Shown here one piece after another: positions 20,470-31,773 of a DNA stretch of 64,000 nt (positions are counted from its first letter, which is position 1; each line of letters begins with the position of its first letter). The position numbers and the translations under genes are program-made. The notes beneath the pieces are model-generated. The model was not told the origin of the DNA, did not search any database, and worked only from the letters and a program-made list of their open reading frames with translations. The stretch lies in NCBI RefSeq assembly GCF_008728515.1, contig NC_044986.1:61865159-61929158 (forward strand). Direction: 5' to 3'. This DNA comes from Papio anubis (Eukaryota; Chordata; Mammalia; Primates; Cercopithecidae).

Positions 20470-22499
20470 TTTGTAGAATGTTGAAAGTAGAACACAGTGG
20501 AACGCATTTCAGGTGAAAGGGGATATGTTAATAAAGGTCAAAGTGTAGTGAATAGAAGGAAAGTTACATCAGGGAAGACAAAGCAGGCATCTTTGGCAAA
20601 TGATGGGAAACTTGCTTTGAAGAAAACTATAAAGGCGAATTGACATAGATCTGAGTGGACACTAGTACTACACTGAGAGTTTTAGATTTATTTTTGGAAA
20701 TTGGTACAAACTTTGGGTGGTGGACTCTCTAGGACATATGAATTACTGGATAAACATTAATGGAAGATGAAGGTGGAATACAGATAATTTCAAGATTGCC
20801 TGAAATGTGATGCCGATACCAGGAAAGAGAGAGAACAGGAATAGGGCAGACAGATTTCAATTCCAGAACTGGAAAAACAAAGATTAATATAGAACATTAT
20901 AAATATGTCCAGGAAATCAAATAAATTTAAAGACATATACATTTGGCTAAGTCATACATTGACACTTGACTGTGTTTGAATTGACTGGGATTCTTTAATC
21001 AAGAATCCAGTTTGTGATTTCAAGTTTATTTTCCAATGAGATAGGAATTTAAAAAAAGCAAAATTAAGCATTTGGTTGGATGTTGATTTTAGGAGCTATG
21101 GTAAATAACTATCTGTGTTCACATCATTCCATTTTGGTAATTGCAATAGGATAAGAGCAGTTTTAAATTTCTACCTCTGAAATAAGTTCAGAAACCATAA
21201 GATTGCACGGATGAATTCTCATATCATTTAGTTCAAGCACTTTGTTTTATAGAGGCCCAGATGACTGAAGTATATTGAGCAAGCTCTTCAAAAGCTAGTT
21301 TGCTAATCTTTTTAAAACATGGTTTAAAACCTTCTTATTTTATTGTAGAAAACATCACAGTATGTGACAATAAATAACAGAAAATAATTAACATTAAAAG
21401 AATTCAGGAATTCTACCTACCCTATCCCTTAGACAGGTTCTTAATACTTTACCCAGGGCCTGAAATGTTTACAAATTTGCTAAAAGGCCTTGGTTAAAAA
21501 TGGATTAATTTCTAGAGACTGAAATTCCAAAGAAAGAAAACTGGGAAAAAACTAAATCTAAATCACAACAACAACAAAAAGAAAAATCAGCACATGACCT
21601 TTCTTCTTGAAATAATTTTTAAGATTGTGCTTGCTAAATGCACTGTTAAACCAACTAAAAAAAATCAATCTAAAAAATCTGGAAGTAAAACAGAAGCCTT
21701 ATGAATCACATCACTACATCAGGAATATTTCTTTTTCAGCATTGTATCTTTTGCACATACATATGGAAAAGAGAAAAACAACTATGAAAATGTAAAGCTA
21801 AGAGTTAACAAATAAATATCTCGGTTTCACCATAAGTGATATATAAGATGTATATCTTTTTAAAGTGGTTTGACTTTTCAACTTTTTTAATGTATTTTAA
21901 AAATTTAAAAATGTAAAAGACTGGATCCAGATATGCAATGACACTAACAGTGATAAAAATATATATTGAACAATGTCAAATATTTTCATTTAGTTCCATG
22001 TGTATCAATTTTAAAAAATCGTATCTGTCTTTGAAAAATATAGAAATATTACTAATCTTCCTTTTATGTTTTGGAAAATTTGTTTATTTCTAATTCCCTA
22101 AGTACTTTTCTTTTTATTCAGATCAAACACTCTTCTCTGGATCTTTTTCCTCCCTGAAGGATTTGGATATGTCTGTAGAAGGTAGTTTTTTCAGGGATGA
22201 TTTACTTGGTGAAACACCAAAGAGGAACTGAAACAGGTCAAGCATTTTATGTAGATTGTGACTTGGAGCACCCATTCAATAACAACAACAAAACAAAATA
22301 ACACTACCATGATTTCAAAGCAAGCTTGAGAGGTTGGCAGCAAGATGGTAGCATCAGCAACATAGTATGTGAAGCAAACCACACTTCCCCAGAAACTCTT
22401 TAAAATTAAAATTATAAAAGCACGACTTAAAATAATTCTCATTATTTCCGAAGCAGTTAGCTAGAGACAATGCATTGCATCAAATGCCTATATCAATAA
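20470..22499. other. Unassigned intergenic block
   Basis: Two kilobases without a secure call. The part at about 20770-20930 ('gattgcctgaaatgtgatgc', 'caggaatagggcagacagat') may belong to an old mammalian repeat that also appears near 46330-46460, but this is a weak impression. No gene seen. Confidence 0.4.
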
Positions 22500-23290
22500 A
22501 ATTTAACATAATTTTATTATAAAACATAATTTAAAAATCTAAAAAAATTCAATAGAATAGGTTGAAAGAAAGCAGAGGGAAGTAATGATGAAAATACAAG
22601 CAAAATTTAATAAGGTAGAAATCAGCAAAGTAATAATTCCAGAAGTTGTTTCTTAAAAAACAAAACACTTAGCTTACCTAATTAAAAAAGTGAAAGAGAA
22701 GAAAGTGCTAATACACAATATTTGAAATTATAAGGTATAAATATAATGTAAAAAAAGATTTTATAAAAACATAGAAAACAACTTTTCTAACAATTTGTAA
22801 ATGTGCTTGAAAATCCAAGAAATTGATAATTTTGTGGGAAAATAGAATTTACCAAATTGTCTTCAGTAGAAACAGAGAGTCTAAAAAACATTGTCAAAAA
22901 GAGAAGAAATAATGAATACAGTCAAAAAGCCTCCTCCATATTAAAACACCAGGTCTTTATATTTTTCTACAACAAATCAACAAAACTATGCAAGAATAGG
23001 CAATCTCAAACTATTCACAACACAGAAAAGGAAAGAACTATCTAATTATTTCCATGAAGTGAGCATGACTTTGATTTGAAATTTGACAAATATTTCACAA
23101 AATATCTTAAATTCTGATTTATAATATGAAATCTGATTTTTGATTATAATATTGTAAAAAATTGAAATTTTAGCATTAAAATATTAAATAGTTTTAAATA
23201 GCAAGAAGAATAAAATAATTATGTTTAATAATCAAGAATGAAAGAGTGTTTTAATATTATGAACTATATTAACATAATGAATTATATTAA
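22500..23290 (+). pseudogene. Old L1M ORF2 remnant, sense
   Basis: A-rich sense strand. Words such as 'gaaacagagagtctaaaaaa', 'cagtcaaaaagcctcctcca', 'aacaaatcaacaaaactatg' correspond loosely to L1 ORF2 between endonuclease and reverse transcriptase (…ctcccaacaaagaaaagcccagg…ttctaccaaacatt…). Many stops; the longest frame is about 62 codons. A decayed LINE body, not a gene. Confidence 0.5.
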
Positions 23291-23309
23291 ATACAGGGAT
23301 AAGCATATT

Positions 23310-23785
23310 GCTATTTCCGTGGTGTCTATCTACCATTATGTAACAAACTACTTCAAAACTTACAAAACAACCAATCTATTATCTCGTGATTGTGTGGGTC
23401 AGAAATAGAGTACAAGACTTTGTTGGAGAATGTATCAATTTTTCATATCATTGACTAGGATCACTCAGGATATTCATCTCATGTATGGGCTGGTCTAGAA
23501 GATTTTATGACAATTTCATTCATATAACTGGTATATTGCCATAGAGAAGGCTGACAGCAAATCACCTGGGTGCCATTCATTTCCTGTACCTCTCTAGGCA
23601 TTCTCTGCAGGAAAGTAACTATACTTTCTTCATTGTGACTTAGACCTGCCATCCTCTAAAATACTAAGCCTAGAAACTGATAAAACATTATTTCTATTGT
23701 AATCAATTGGCCAAAGCAGTCATATAATAGTCTAGGTTCAGAGGAAGGGAACATAGACCCCACATCAATTAAAGAAAACCAAAAT
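23310..23785 (-). mobile_element. Old MLT1/MER-type interspersed repeat, antisense
   Basis: 'accattatgtaacaaactac', 'ttcaaaacttacaaaacaac', 'attgtgtgggtcagaaatag' and, at the other end, 'caattggccaaagcagtcat' then 'gaacatagaccccacatcaa' reproduce the order of a common mammalian repeat (ataACAAACTACCcCAAAACTTAg … TTCTGTGGGTCAGgaat … TATTGGcCAAAGCAaGTCAC … aataGACtCCACc). I favour an MLT1-related LTR; the subfamily is not assignable by eye. Confidence 0.55.
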
Positions 23786-23989
23786 ATTGGTCATCATTTT
23801 TATTTCCTGCAGAGGTAAGCTATGCATTTAAAAATAATAACAGCAATTTAACAAGAGTTTTAAAAAATAACTGTGTTAAAGTTAGGAATTAGATATAGAT
23901 GCTGCCATCTTCACTATTATTGTATTATTACATTAGCCAATACAATAGGCAAAAGAAAGCAAGTAGAGTCCTAATAATTAAACACATAT

Positions 23990-24990
23990 ATTTATCTGAA
24001 AATTATTTTGTTATAGGTGGAAAATTTAAAAGAATATGTGGAAAAGCTAAAATCAGCAAGAGAATTTAATGAATTCATTTATAAGATCAACATACAAATA
24101 TTAATAGCCCTCATATATATATAAAAAAAAACCCAGTTAGAATACATAATGAAGACCAGACCCCATTTGCAATGGCAAAAATTTTTAGAGGTAAGATAAA
24201 ATGTCACATGTATACATTGAAAAAATCTAAAACTTACAAAAAGAAACCCTAAAACATCGAAAAAGCATACACAAGATAATACATTTTGTAAAATGAAAAA
24301 ATTACCATGTTTTTTGACAAAAGGCTTAAAATTATAAAGATGTTAAACATTTCCCACATTAATTTATAACCAATATATGTAATTATAGTTTATGATTTAT
24401 AAATTATGTTCTCTAAATTAAAAACATCACTAAGTTTCTTATTTACTACAGCAAGACAAAGTGATTATTAGGTTCACATGGAAGAACAACCAAGGCAAGA
24501 ATAGCCAGAAAAATACTGCAAAAAAAGAAGAACAATGAGAAGGGAGAAGGTCTACCAATACTCAAACACTGCGATATGGTGTATAAAGGAACAGAATAGA
24601 AATCCAGATATTGATTCAGTTTTGTATGGAAATATATCATAAAAAGGCAACATATTAAATAAATAGTAAAAAAGAATTAATTTTAAGTTGTTCTGTGATA
24701 AACAACTATTTTTAAAAAAACTAATAATATACAAATGTCTGAAAGCTTAAAATTATACCAAAACAAAAAGTTAACAGAAAAATTATTTTTTTTTACATAC
24801 AAGAATTTTTCACACAAGAATATTACACACCAGAATATATTCTCAATGGATTGAGAATATGAATGTAAAAATTAAAGCAGAGATTTTCTTTTTAGTACCT
24901 AGTTGAAATCTCCTAGTATAAAACATACCAGGAAACACAACTGAGAAAAATTGTTTAGGAAACTATCATAGGCAGTGAACAGTAGACAGT
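23990..24990 (+). pseudogene. Old L1M ORF2 remnant, sense
   Basis: 'ggttcacatggaagaacaac', 'aggcaagaatagccagaaaa' and 'ggaacagaatagaaatccag' are decayed versions of the L1 ORF2 sequence downstream of the reverse transcriptase domain. Upstream, 'tttataagatcaacatacaa' fits the region just after the YADD-containing part. No intact frame; the copy has been inactive for a long time. Confidence 0.7.
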
Positions 24991-24999
24991 ATAACACTC

Positions 25000-26660
25000 A
25001 GATCACTGAAAGAAGACAATATTACAAGTGGGCATCATAACTGCCCTCAGCTTTGCCTAGGAAAAGTTACCTTGCTGCAGCATAGTGAGCTGGATTCCAG
25101 GCTCAGAGCCTGTTGTTCCTGTTGAGCTGTGGAAGCAGTCATAGGGTTTGGAGCAGATAAGGTAGCTCTAATCTATCGGGAAGAAAGTGGAGAGGAGGAC
25201 ACTGGATGTGTGAGGGTCTGAGAACTGTGTGTGAAGAGTCTCCATGAATCCTTGAGCAAGGGTTGTGCTGAGCACATGTAAGGTACAACTACATAAGGCT
25301 TGCTAGGAAGTATCTGCTATTGGGATGGGATTGGAAATATCAGAGATCTAATTCAACTGAGACTTTGTTAATATGTTAACATCACAGGCATCTATATGAA
25401 ATACCAGAAGGCTGTACCTTAGAAGTAAGAACCACAACTTATAACAGGGCCTATTCTAGATCCTCCTTAAACACATGCACAGCCATACACACATACACTC
25501 TTATGGAAGAAAACAAAACTTCTGGTAAAATGTTATGGGGAGAAAATGGTTGGGAATTCTTTAAAGTTAAAGGATCTTAGAGAAAATGCTATTTCTACAC
25601 TTCTATCCTTTAAAAAGCTCAAAAACAAGGCTATACAAGTTTAAGGTGACATGCCAAAAATTGAAATACCTATTCCTGGTGAAAAATCTGGTAAACAAGT
25701 AAAAAATAGTATAGAAAAATAAACATACTTCAGAGAAAGTTAGCAGAATCTAGAATCTTGAAAAATCATCAAGAATGCCCAATATACAAAAAATATGGCA
25801 AGACATGCAAATAAATAGGAAAATGTGACACTCATCAAGAACAAAACCAGTCAACAGAAATGAACCCTAAGATATCTGAAATATATTTAGCTGATAAAGA
25901 TCTAAAAACAGGTATTATAAAAACGTTTAAAGAAGTAAAAAATTAAAGAAAAAAATATAATCTTAATGAGTGAATTAATAAGGGAACTAGGCAGAGAAAT
26001 AGTACCTATAAAATGAACCAAATAAAATAAATTCAGAATGAAAAACTACAATACATCATAAAAAATTCACTGGATAAGATTAACAGTACATTGGAGATGA
26101 CAGAAGAGTAAGTAAACTTTGAGATCAACAAAATGATCAAATGTGTCAAAAAAGAATTCAATCCTATACTCACCGAAAGTTTTCTTTAAAAATGAGGGTG
26201 ATGGGTTTTTTTCAGACAAATTAAAGTTGTATACTTGCACTACAAGAAATGCTAAAATATGTTCTTCAGATTGAAGGGAGGTGATACCAGGTAGAATCTC
26301 AGATCTACAGGGAAATAAAAGAAGAGCATAGAAAATAGTAAATAAGAAGGTAAATGTTAATGATATTGCTTTTATCTTCCCATAATTTTCCTAAAAGGCA
26401 ATAAAATAGCTCTGTATATCTGAGTTTACAATATATGAAGAAATAGAAAATACAACAAAAAGCAAAAAGACAGAGATATTTGGGTAAATGGAAAGAGAGT
26501 TGACACTGTTGAATATAGGAGTAAGAAATAGAAAGTACTAAATTGAAGTGCTAGGTAGAAAGTGTGAATGGTCAAGTGTGAAATGAAGAAAAGACATAAT
26601 GTACCTAGGAATAAACTTAAGAAGAAAAGCAGAAAGAGACAAAAAGCATCATTCTCTTGA
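25000..26660 (+). mobile_element. Old L1M 5' region, sense
   Basis: 'ttttcagacaaattaaagtt' , 'cttgcactacaagaaatgct', 'gataccaggtagaatctcag' and 'aaaagaagagcatagaaaat' follow a known L1M-type 5' module (…ttttCAGACAAacaaaagctg…CTGCACTAcaAGAAATGcTAaa…aaatctggatctac…aagagcac…aaatggtaaat). The less AT-biased 25040-25470 part may be its promoter-proximal segment. No coding frame survives. Confidence 0.5.
25673..25720 (+). repeat. 48-bp direct repeat, copy A
   Basis: 'ttcctggtgaaaaatctggt' plus 28 more bases match 27331-27378 with only three mismatches; the first 28 bp are identical. The flanks of the two copies are unrelated. Confidence 0.85.
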
Positions 26661-26681
26661 CTGCCTGATGTATGTGACTAT

Positions 26682-27131
26682 TGCATTAGTCAAGTCTCTC
26701 CAGAGAAACAGAACCCATTGGATGTGTGTCTCTGTGTATTTCTCTATCTTTCTCTTTTTCCTCCTCTCCTTTCTCTCTTTCTTCTTCTACACACACACAC
26801 ACACACACACATACACACACACACACACATATATTTATTATAAGGTATTGGAATGGGATCCTGTAATTACGGAAGCTTGCAATTCCAAAATACGCAGTGT
26901 GGGAGACCATGGAGAGCTGATGGCGCAGATCAAGTCTGAATGAAGGTGGTAGGCTAGAGAATTTCTTCTCGGTCTGGAGGCCACAGTTTTTGTGCTAGTC
27001 AAACCTTAAATTAATTGGATGAGGCTCACTCACATCAGGGAGGGAATCTGCTTTATCCAGAGTTCACCAATTTAAATGTTAATTCCATCTAAAGACATCC
27101 TCCAAGTTGACATGTAAAATTAACCATCACA
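26682..27131 (-). mobile_element. MLT2 (ERVL) solo LTR, antisense, with 5-bp TSD
   Basis: Starts 'tgcattagtcaagtctctcc' and ends 'gtaaaattaaccatcaca', bounded by the 5-bp duplication 'actat' at 26677-26681 and 27132-27136, the size expected for ERVL integration. Internal words include 'cagagaaacagaacccattg', 'atgaggctcactcacatcag' and 'atttaaatgttaattccatc'. The LTR carries a polypyrimidine run and a (CA)n expansion. It lies inside old L1M sequence that resumes afterwards. Confidence 0.92.
26738..26831 (+). repeat. Polypyrimidine tract followed by (CA)n microsatellite
   Basis: About 50 bp of C/T-only-like sequence ('ctctcctttctctctttctt') runs into (CA)n at about 26789-26829 with one TA interruption. 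It sits within the MLT2 LTR at the place where other MLT2 copies in the window carry TATA-rich repeats. Likely length-polymorphic. Confidence 0.9.
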
Positions 27132-27139
27132 ACTATTTT

Positions 27140-27400
27140 ATTTAAGTTAATGCACTAAATTTATTACAATTCCAGTTAAAACACTGCTAGAATAATAGGA
27201 ATTATATAAGCCAATATTAAAGTTCATATGGAAAATAAATAAGAATTTCCAGGGAAATTCTAAAAATAGACAGTAATTAGAGGTAACAATTTCTCCCAGA
27301 TATAAAATATGTTTTGAAGACACCAGTGAGTTCCTGGTGAAAAATCTGGTAAACAAGTCAAAAGTAGTAGAGAAAAATCTAAAAATTCATAGAAAATGAA
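27140..27400 (+). pseudogene. Old L1M ORF2 fragment, sense
   Basis: 'acaattccagttaaaacact' and 'aaagttcatatggaaaataa' match decayed L1 ORF2 text (…cccaatcaaaatcccagc…aagtTCATATGGAAaagaaa…). Contains copy B of the 48-bp direct repeat. Confidence 0.5.
27331..27378 (+). repeat. 48-bp direct repeat, copy B
   Basis: Near-identical to 25673-25720 (45 of 48 positions) in the same orientation, 1.66 kb away. Confidence 0.85.
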
Positions 27401-27832
27401 TAAAAATGTATCTTAATAAGATACCTTAATAATAAGGTCCAATCCTATCCACAATAAAATGCATGCATATAAAACTACGTTGAGATATAATTTTTATCTA
27501 TTGCATTGAGAAAAAAACAAAAAATGAAATATTTACTGCACTTTGAAAACCTTTTTCTACGCTTCCCTCATCATATTCCTCACAATTTCTTTCCAAAAGC
27601 AGCCATTCTAATTATTTTTACATTAATCTTTCTTTTGAGTTGTACCTAAATTGCTTTTTTTTTTCTTTTGTGATGTCTATTGTTTCCTTTATCTGTTCTC
27701 CTGTTTTTTCTTAATTATAATTAATCTAAACCAACATAGCCTAGTTATTTTTAGTTAGAGATGAATTTGCTTTCATGAGATTTTTTTTCTTTATCTGCAA
27801 TGAAGCTATGTCCAAAGAATGTACTTTTCTGT
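27401..27832. other. Unassigned AT-rich sequence
   Basis: T-rich sequence ('ttcttttgtgatgtctattg' near 27664) with no gene or secure repeat. Confidence 0.45.
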
Positions 27833-28044
27833 TCCCTGGGTTCGAGCAATTCTTGTGCCTCCGCCTCCCAAGTAGCTGGGACTACAGGCACATGTCACCA
27901 TGCCCAACTGATTTTTGTATATTTAGTAGAGATGGGGTTTCACCATGTTAGCCAGGCTGGTCTTCAATTCCTGGCCTCAAGTAATCGGCCTGCCTCAGCC
28001 TCCCAACAGGCTGAAATTGCAGGTGTGAACCACCACGCCTGGCC
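27833..28044 (-). mobile_element. Alu, antisense, truncated at its 3' side
   Basis: Alu complement from 'cctgggttcgagcaattctt' to 'ccaccacgcctggcc'. The poly(T) and distal right arm are absent. Flanks share the imperfect word 'agaatgtac'/'agaaagtac' (about 27816-27824 and 28045-28053), possibly the original target duplication, in which case the tail was lost later. The 97-codon frame across it is the usual antisense-Alu artefact. Confidence 0.9.
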
Positions 28045-28673
28045 AGAAAGTACATTCGAGAAGTTTCATATAGATTCTTTTCTTGTTGCTTAGAAATAGA
28101 GGGCAGTCATTCAGAGAACCAGAGAAACTAAAGTGTGCACTTTTCTCAGTCAAAAATAAATAAATAAATAACAATAAAAAATATTGACTATGAGCAGATA
28201 TATTGTCTGTTGCCTGTTAATTATCCGTGTTCAAATGCAGTTAGTATGCTGGCACACTTTTCTACATTCTTGTACCATCCAGAGTATAATTAGTAATGTA
28301 TGCCAGAGAGAAAAAGCATTTGTCCCTCTATATTTTTGAAGGAATGAAAGCTGAAAACAGGGTGTGAAAATGATTTGTTTACCTTGGTCCACAGTAAAAT
28401 TGCTTTAATTTTTCTAGCTGCATTGCTGCAGTAATTTGAAAGCCAGAGCACGTCTCCTAGTATCATTGAAACAAAAGTGGAATTAAGACACAACCCACTC
28501 AATTCATATCATAAAGCAGTCAAGGAACTGCTGATGGTGGTTGAACTATTGAGAGTTGGTTGAATTTTATGAATTAATGGCATATATATATTAACAATTA
28601 TGGGATAAAAAACTAGTTCTGTATACTTGAACAAAAAGAATTGGAGGCTTGCCCTAAAGATATGCCATTTGAG
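28045..28673. other. Unassigned intergenic sequence
   Basis: Contains a short (AAAT)n run near 28155-28170. No gene or transposon recognised; a 70-codon antisense frame at 28290-28502 is unsupported. Confidence 0.45.
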
Positions 28674-28689
28674 ATATTACCTTTCTTTT

Positions 28690-30414
28690 TTTTTTTTTTT
28701 TTTTTTTAAATTTATTTATTATTATTATGCTTTAAGTTGTAGTAGTTACATGTGCATAGCGTGCAGGTTTGTTACATATATGCTTGTGCCATGTTGGTCT
28801 GCTGCACCCATCAGCCTGGAGTCATTTTACATCCAGGTGCAACTCCAATGCAATCCTCCCCGCCCCCCCTCCCCACTATTATTAGGCCCGGTTATTGTGA
28901 TGTTCCTTCCTGAGTCAAGTGATCTCATTGTTCCAGTTCCACTTATGGTGAGGAGCAATGCTGATTGTTTGGTTTCTGTTCTTGTGATAGTTTGCTAAGG
29001 AATGATGGTTTCAGCTGCATCCATGTCCCTACAAAGGGCGCAAACTCATCACTTTTATGAAACATAGTATTCCATGGGTGTATATGTGCCACATTTTTCT
29101 TAATCCAATCCTGTCACTGATGGACATTTAGGTTGATTCCAAGTCTTTGCTATTGTGAATAGTGCACTTAATAAGAACGCTCGTGTGCATGTGTGACAGC
29201 ATGATTTATAATCCTTTGGGTATATCTAGTAATGGGATGGCTGGGTCCTTATAGGTACATCTAGTTCCTAGATCCTTGAGGAGATCGCCATACTGGCGCC
29301 ATAATGGTTGAACTAGTTTACAATCCACTAGCAGTGTAAAAGTGTTCCTATTTCTCCACATCCTCTCCAGCACCTGTTGTTTCCTGACTTTTTAATGATC
29401 GCCATTCTAACTGGTGTGGGATGGTATCTCATTGTGGTTTTTGGTTGCATTTCATCATGATGGCCAGTGATGATGAGCATTTTTTCATATGTCTGTTGGC
29501 TGTATGAATGTCTTCCTTTTTGAGAAATGTCTGTTCCTTATCAGCACCTTTTTGATGGGGTTGTTTGTTTTTTTTCTTAAGTTGTTGCGGAGTTCTTTGT
29601 AGGTTCTGGATAGTAGCCCTTTGTCAGATATAGGTAGGTTGCAAAATTTTTCTCCCATTCTTGTAGGTTGCCTGTTCACTCTGATAGTGGCAGTTTCTTT
29701 GCTGTGCAGGAAGCTCTTTTAAGTTTAATGAGATCCCATTTGTCAGTTTTAGCTTTTGCTGCCCGTTGCTTTTTGGTGTTTTAGACATGAAGTCTTTGCC
29801 ATTTCCCTATGTCCTGAATAGATTTACCTACCCTAGGTTTTCCTCTAAGGATTTTATGGTATTAGGTCCTAACATTTAAGTCTCCTAATCCCATCTTGAA
29901 TTAATTTTAAGTATAAGGAGTAAGGAAAGGATCCAGTTTCCAGCTTTCTGTTGTTGTGAATTTTCCCAGCACCATTTATTAAATGAGAATCCTTTCCCCA
30001 TTTTCTTTATTTTTCTCAGGTTTGTCAAGATCAGATGGCTGTAGATGTGTATTATTTCCCAGGGACTCTGTTCCTGTTCCATTAGTCTATATATCTCTGT
30101 TTTGGTACCAGTACCATGCTGTTTGGATTTACTGCTTAGTAGTATAGTTTGAAGTCAGGTAGCATGATGCCTCCAGCTTTGTTCTTTTGACTTAGGATTG
30201 TCTTGGAGATCGCGGGCTCTTTTGGGGTTCCATATGAACTTTAAAGCAGTTTTCCAATTGTGTGAAGAAACTCATTGAAGCTAGCTTGATGGGGATGGCA
30301 TTGAATCTATAAAATTACCTTGGGCAGTATAGCCATTTTCCGTCATTGATTCTTCTGTCCATGAGCATTCTTCCATTTGTTTTGTGTCCTCTTTTATTTC
30401 ACTGAGCAGTGGTC
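28690..30414 (-). mobile_element. 5'-truncated L1PA, antisense
   Basis: 1.73-kb 3' end of a primate L1 (poly(T), 3'UTR, ORF2 C-terminal half), flanked by a perfect 16-bp duplication 'atattacctttctttt' at 28674-28689 and 30415-30430. Readable words include 'tagcgtgcaggtttgttaca', 'ctgcatccatgtccctacaa', 'ctccacatcctctccagcac', 'caggtagcatgatgcctcca'. The ORF2 frame is broken by many substitutions and one-base indels; the longest surviving piece (29485-29679) is 64 codons. Retrotransposition-dead. Confidence 0.95.
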
Positions 30415-30436
30415 ATATTACCTTTCTTTTACTTCA

Positions 30437-31263
30437 TGCCTAAAACATGGATATAGGCGGGTAAAAGAAGAAGACTGTCACACTGATACGGAAGGGGGCA
30501 GGGACGTGTTGGGTAGAGAAAGGTGGGTCCTCTGGCTAGGGTTCCACCCCTGGGCCTGTGCCCACAGACCTGGAGTGAGGGGGTGAGGCCTCACCTGCCT
30601 TCAGCAGGCCCCAAATGTTGTATTTTCCAAGACCACCCTGCTGACCATGCCCCCATCCTGTGCCTATGGAAACCCCTAGACCCTAGTGGGCAGAGATATG
30701 AGCAGCTGGACATTCAGAGGAACACATCAACTAAAGAAGAAAGGGGCTGGAAGTCAGAGCACGCCAGCAGAAGAGCATACCACCAGGCCGGAAGGCCATC
30801 GACTGGTGGAATGATGCCTACTTTGACCAGGGTGGTCACAGGCGAGTCTGTGCTGCTGGCTGAACTCCCTTCTGATGCCCCCATCTGCTGAGAGCTACTG
30901 TCACTCAATGAAACCTTGAACTCATTCTCCAAGCCCATGTGTGATCCGATTCTTCTGCTACACCAAGGCAAGAAACCCCGGGATACAGAAAGCCTCATCC
31001 TTGTGATAAGGCAGGAGTTCCAATCGAGCTGACTAACACAAGCCACCTATGGGTTGCTAAACTAAAAGAGCACCCTGTAACACATCTCACTGGGGCTTCA
31101 GAAGCTATAAACATTCATCCCTGCATGCTGCCATGGGGTCAGAGCCCCACAGCCTTACCCCTCTGCATGCTCCCCTCACGGGCTTGAGCCGCAGGGCACG
31201 AGAAGCAGGCCCGCACCCCATTGTATGCCCTATGAGGGGAATAAGAGAATTTTTCCCGTTTCA
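30437..31263 (+). mobile_element. ERV1-class LTR (LTR1/HUERS-P-like), sense, solo
   Basis: An 827-bp block, clearly less AT-rich than its surroundings, starting 'tgcctaaaacatggatatag' and ending 'aatttttcccgtttca'. It has gammaretroviral-type LTR layout: 'tcactcaatgaaaccttgaa' (degraded AATAAA-like signal), 'gatccgattcttctgctaca', then R/U5-like 'aaaagagcaccctgtaacac'. I do not see a matching 4-bp target duplication, so exact ends are uncertain. No gag/pol/env adjoins. Frames of 122 and 110 codons inside are not retroviral genes. Family name is tentative; ERV1 class is likely. Confidence 0.65.
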
Positions 31264-31654
31264 ACACAAATAACCTTAAATGTGAAATGTGTGAGCCAGA
31301 TGGAACACTTGAGTTCTACAAAAGTATACTTTGAATACACCATTTTCTGGTAGACGTATGTTAATTTTGAAACACTTGGCACTGCAATGAGATCTTCACT
31401 TCCTGCAAGTGTCTCTGTTTTGAATATTCTAATTAGCCTAGTATTGTCTTTGTGTCTTTCAAGAGAGTATCTTGGTGTCTTTGTGTGTGAATTTGAGAGT
31501 GGAAGTGTGTGTTTGAGATGGGAAGAAGGCAAGGCCATCTAGTGATGGTTCTCTGAGATACCAACAAAGTTAATACTGAAAGAAAGGAAATCAGTGGAGC
31601 CAAAGGCCAAGGAGAATCTGAGGTCAGTGACGTGAACATGTGTCTTACCTACAA
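31264..31654. other. Unassigned sequence between LTR and L1M
   Basis: Contains a TG-rich phrase ('ggtgtctttgtgtgtgaatt') but no gene. A 102-codon antisense frame at 31230-31538 straddles the LTR boundary and is unlikely to be coding. Confidence 0.4.
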
Positions 31655-31739
31655 CCTAGCAATTCCAATTCTAGGGAGGTAAGTAGGGACATTTTGACAT
31701 AGGTACACAGGAGACCAGCACTAGAAATGTTCATGGCAG

Positions 31740-31773
<34 letters not shown>

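Noticed and set aside
26599..26943. 114-codon frame rich in TH dipeptides
   Set aside because: Created by the (CA)n microsatellite and pyrimidine tract inside an MLT2 LTR.
28627..28998. 123-codon plus-strand frame with poly-Phe
   Set aside because: It is the poly(T) and 3'UTR of the antisense L1PA read in the wrong sense.
30523..30891. 122-codon frame in the less AT-rich block
   Set aside because: Sits inside the ERV1-class LTR, which carries no protein genes; the sequence has no retroviral or cellular domain.
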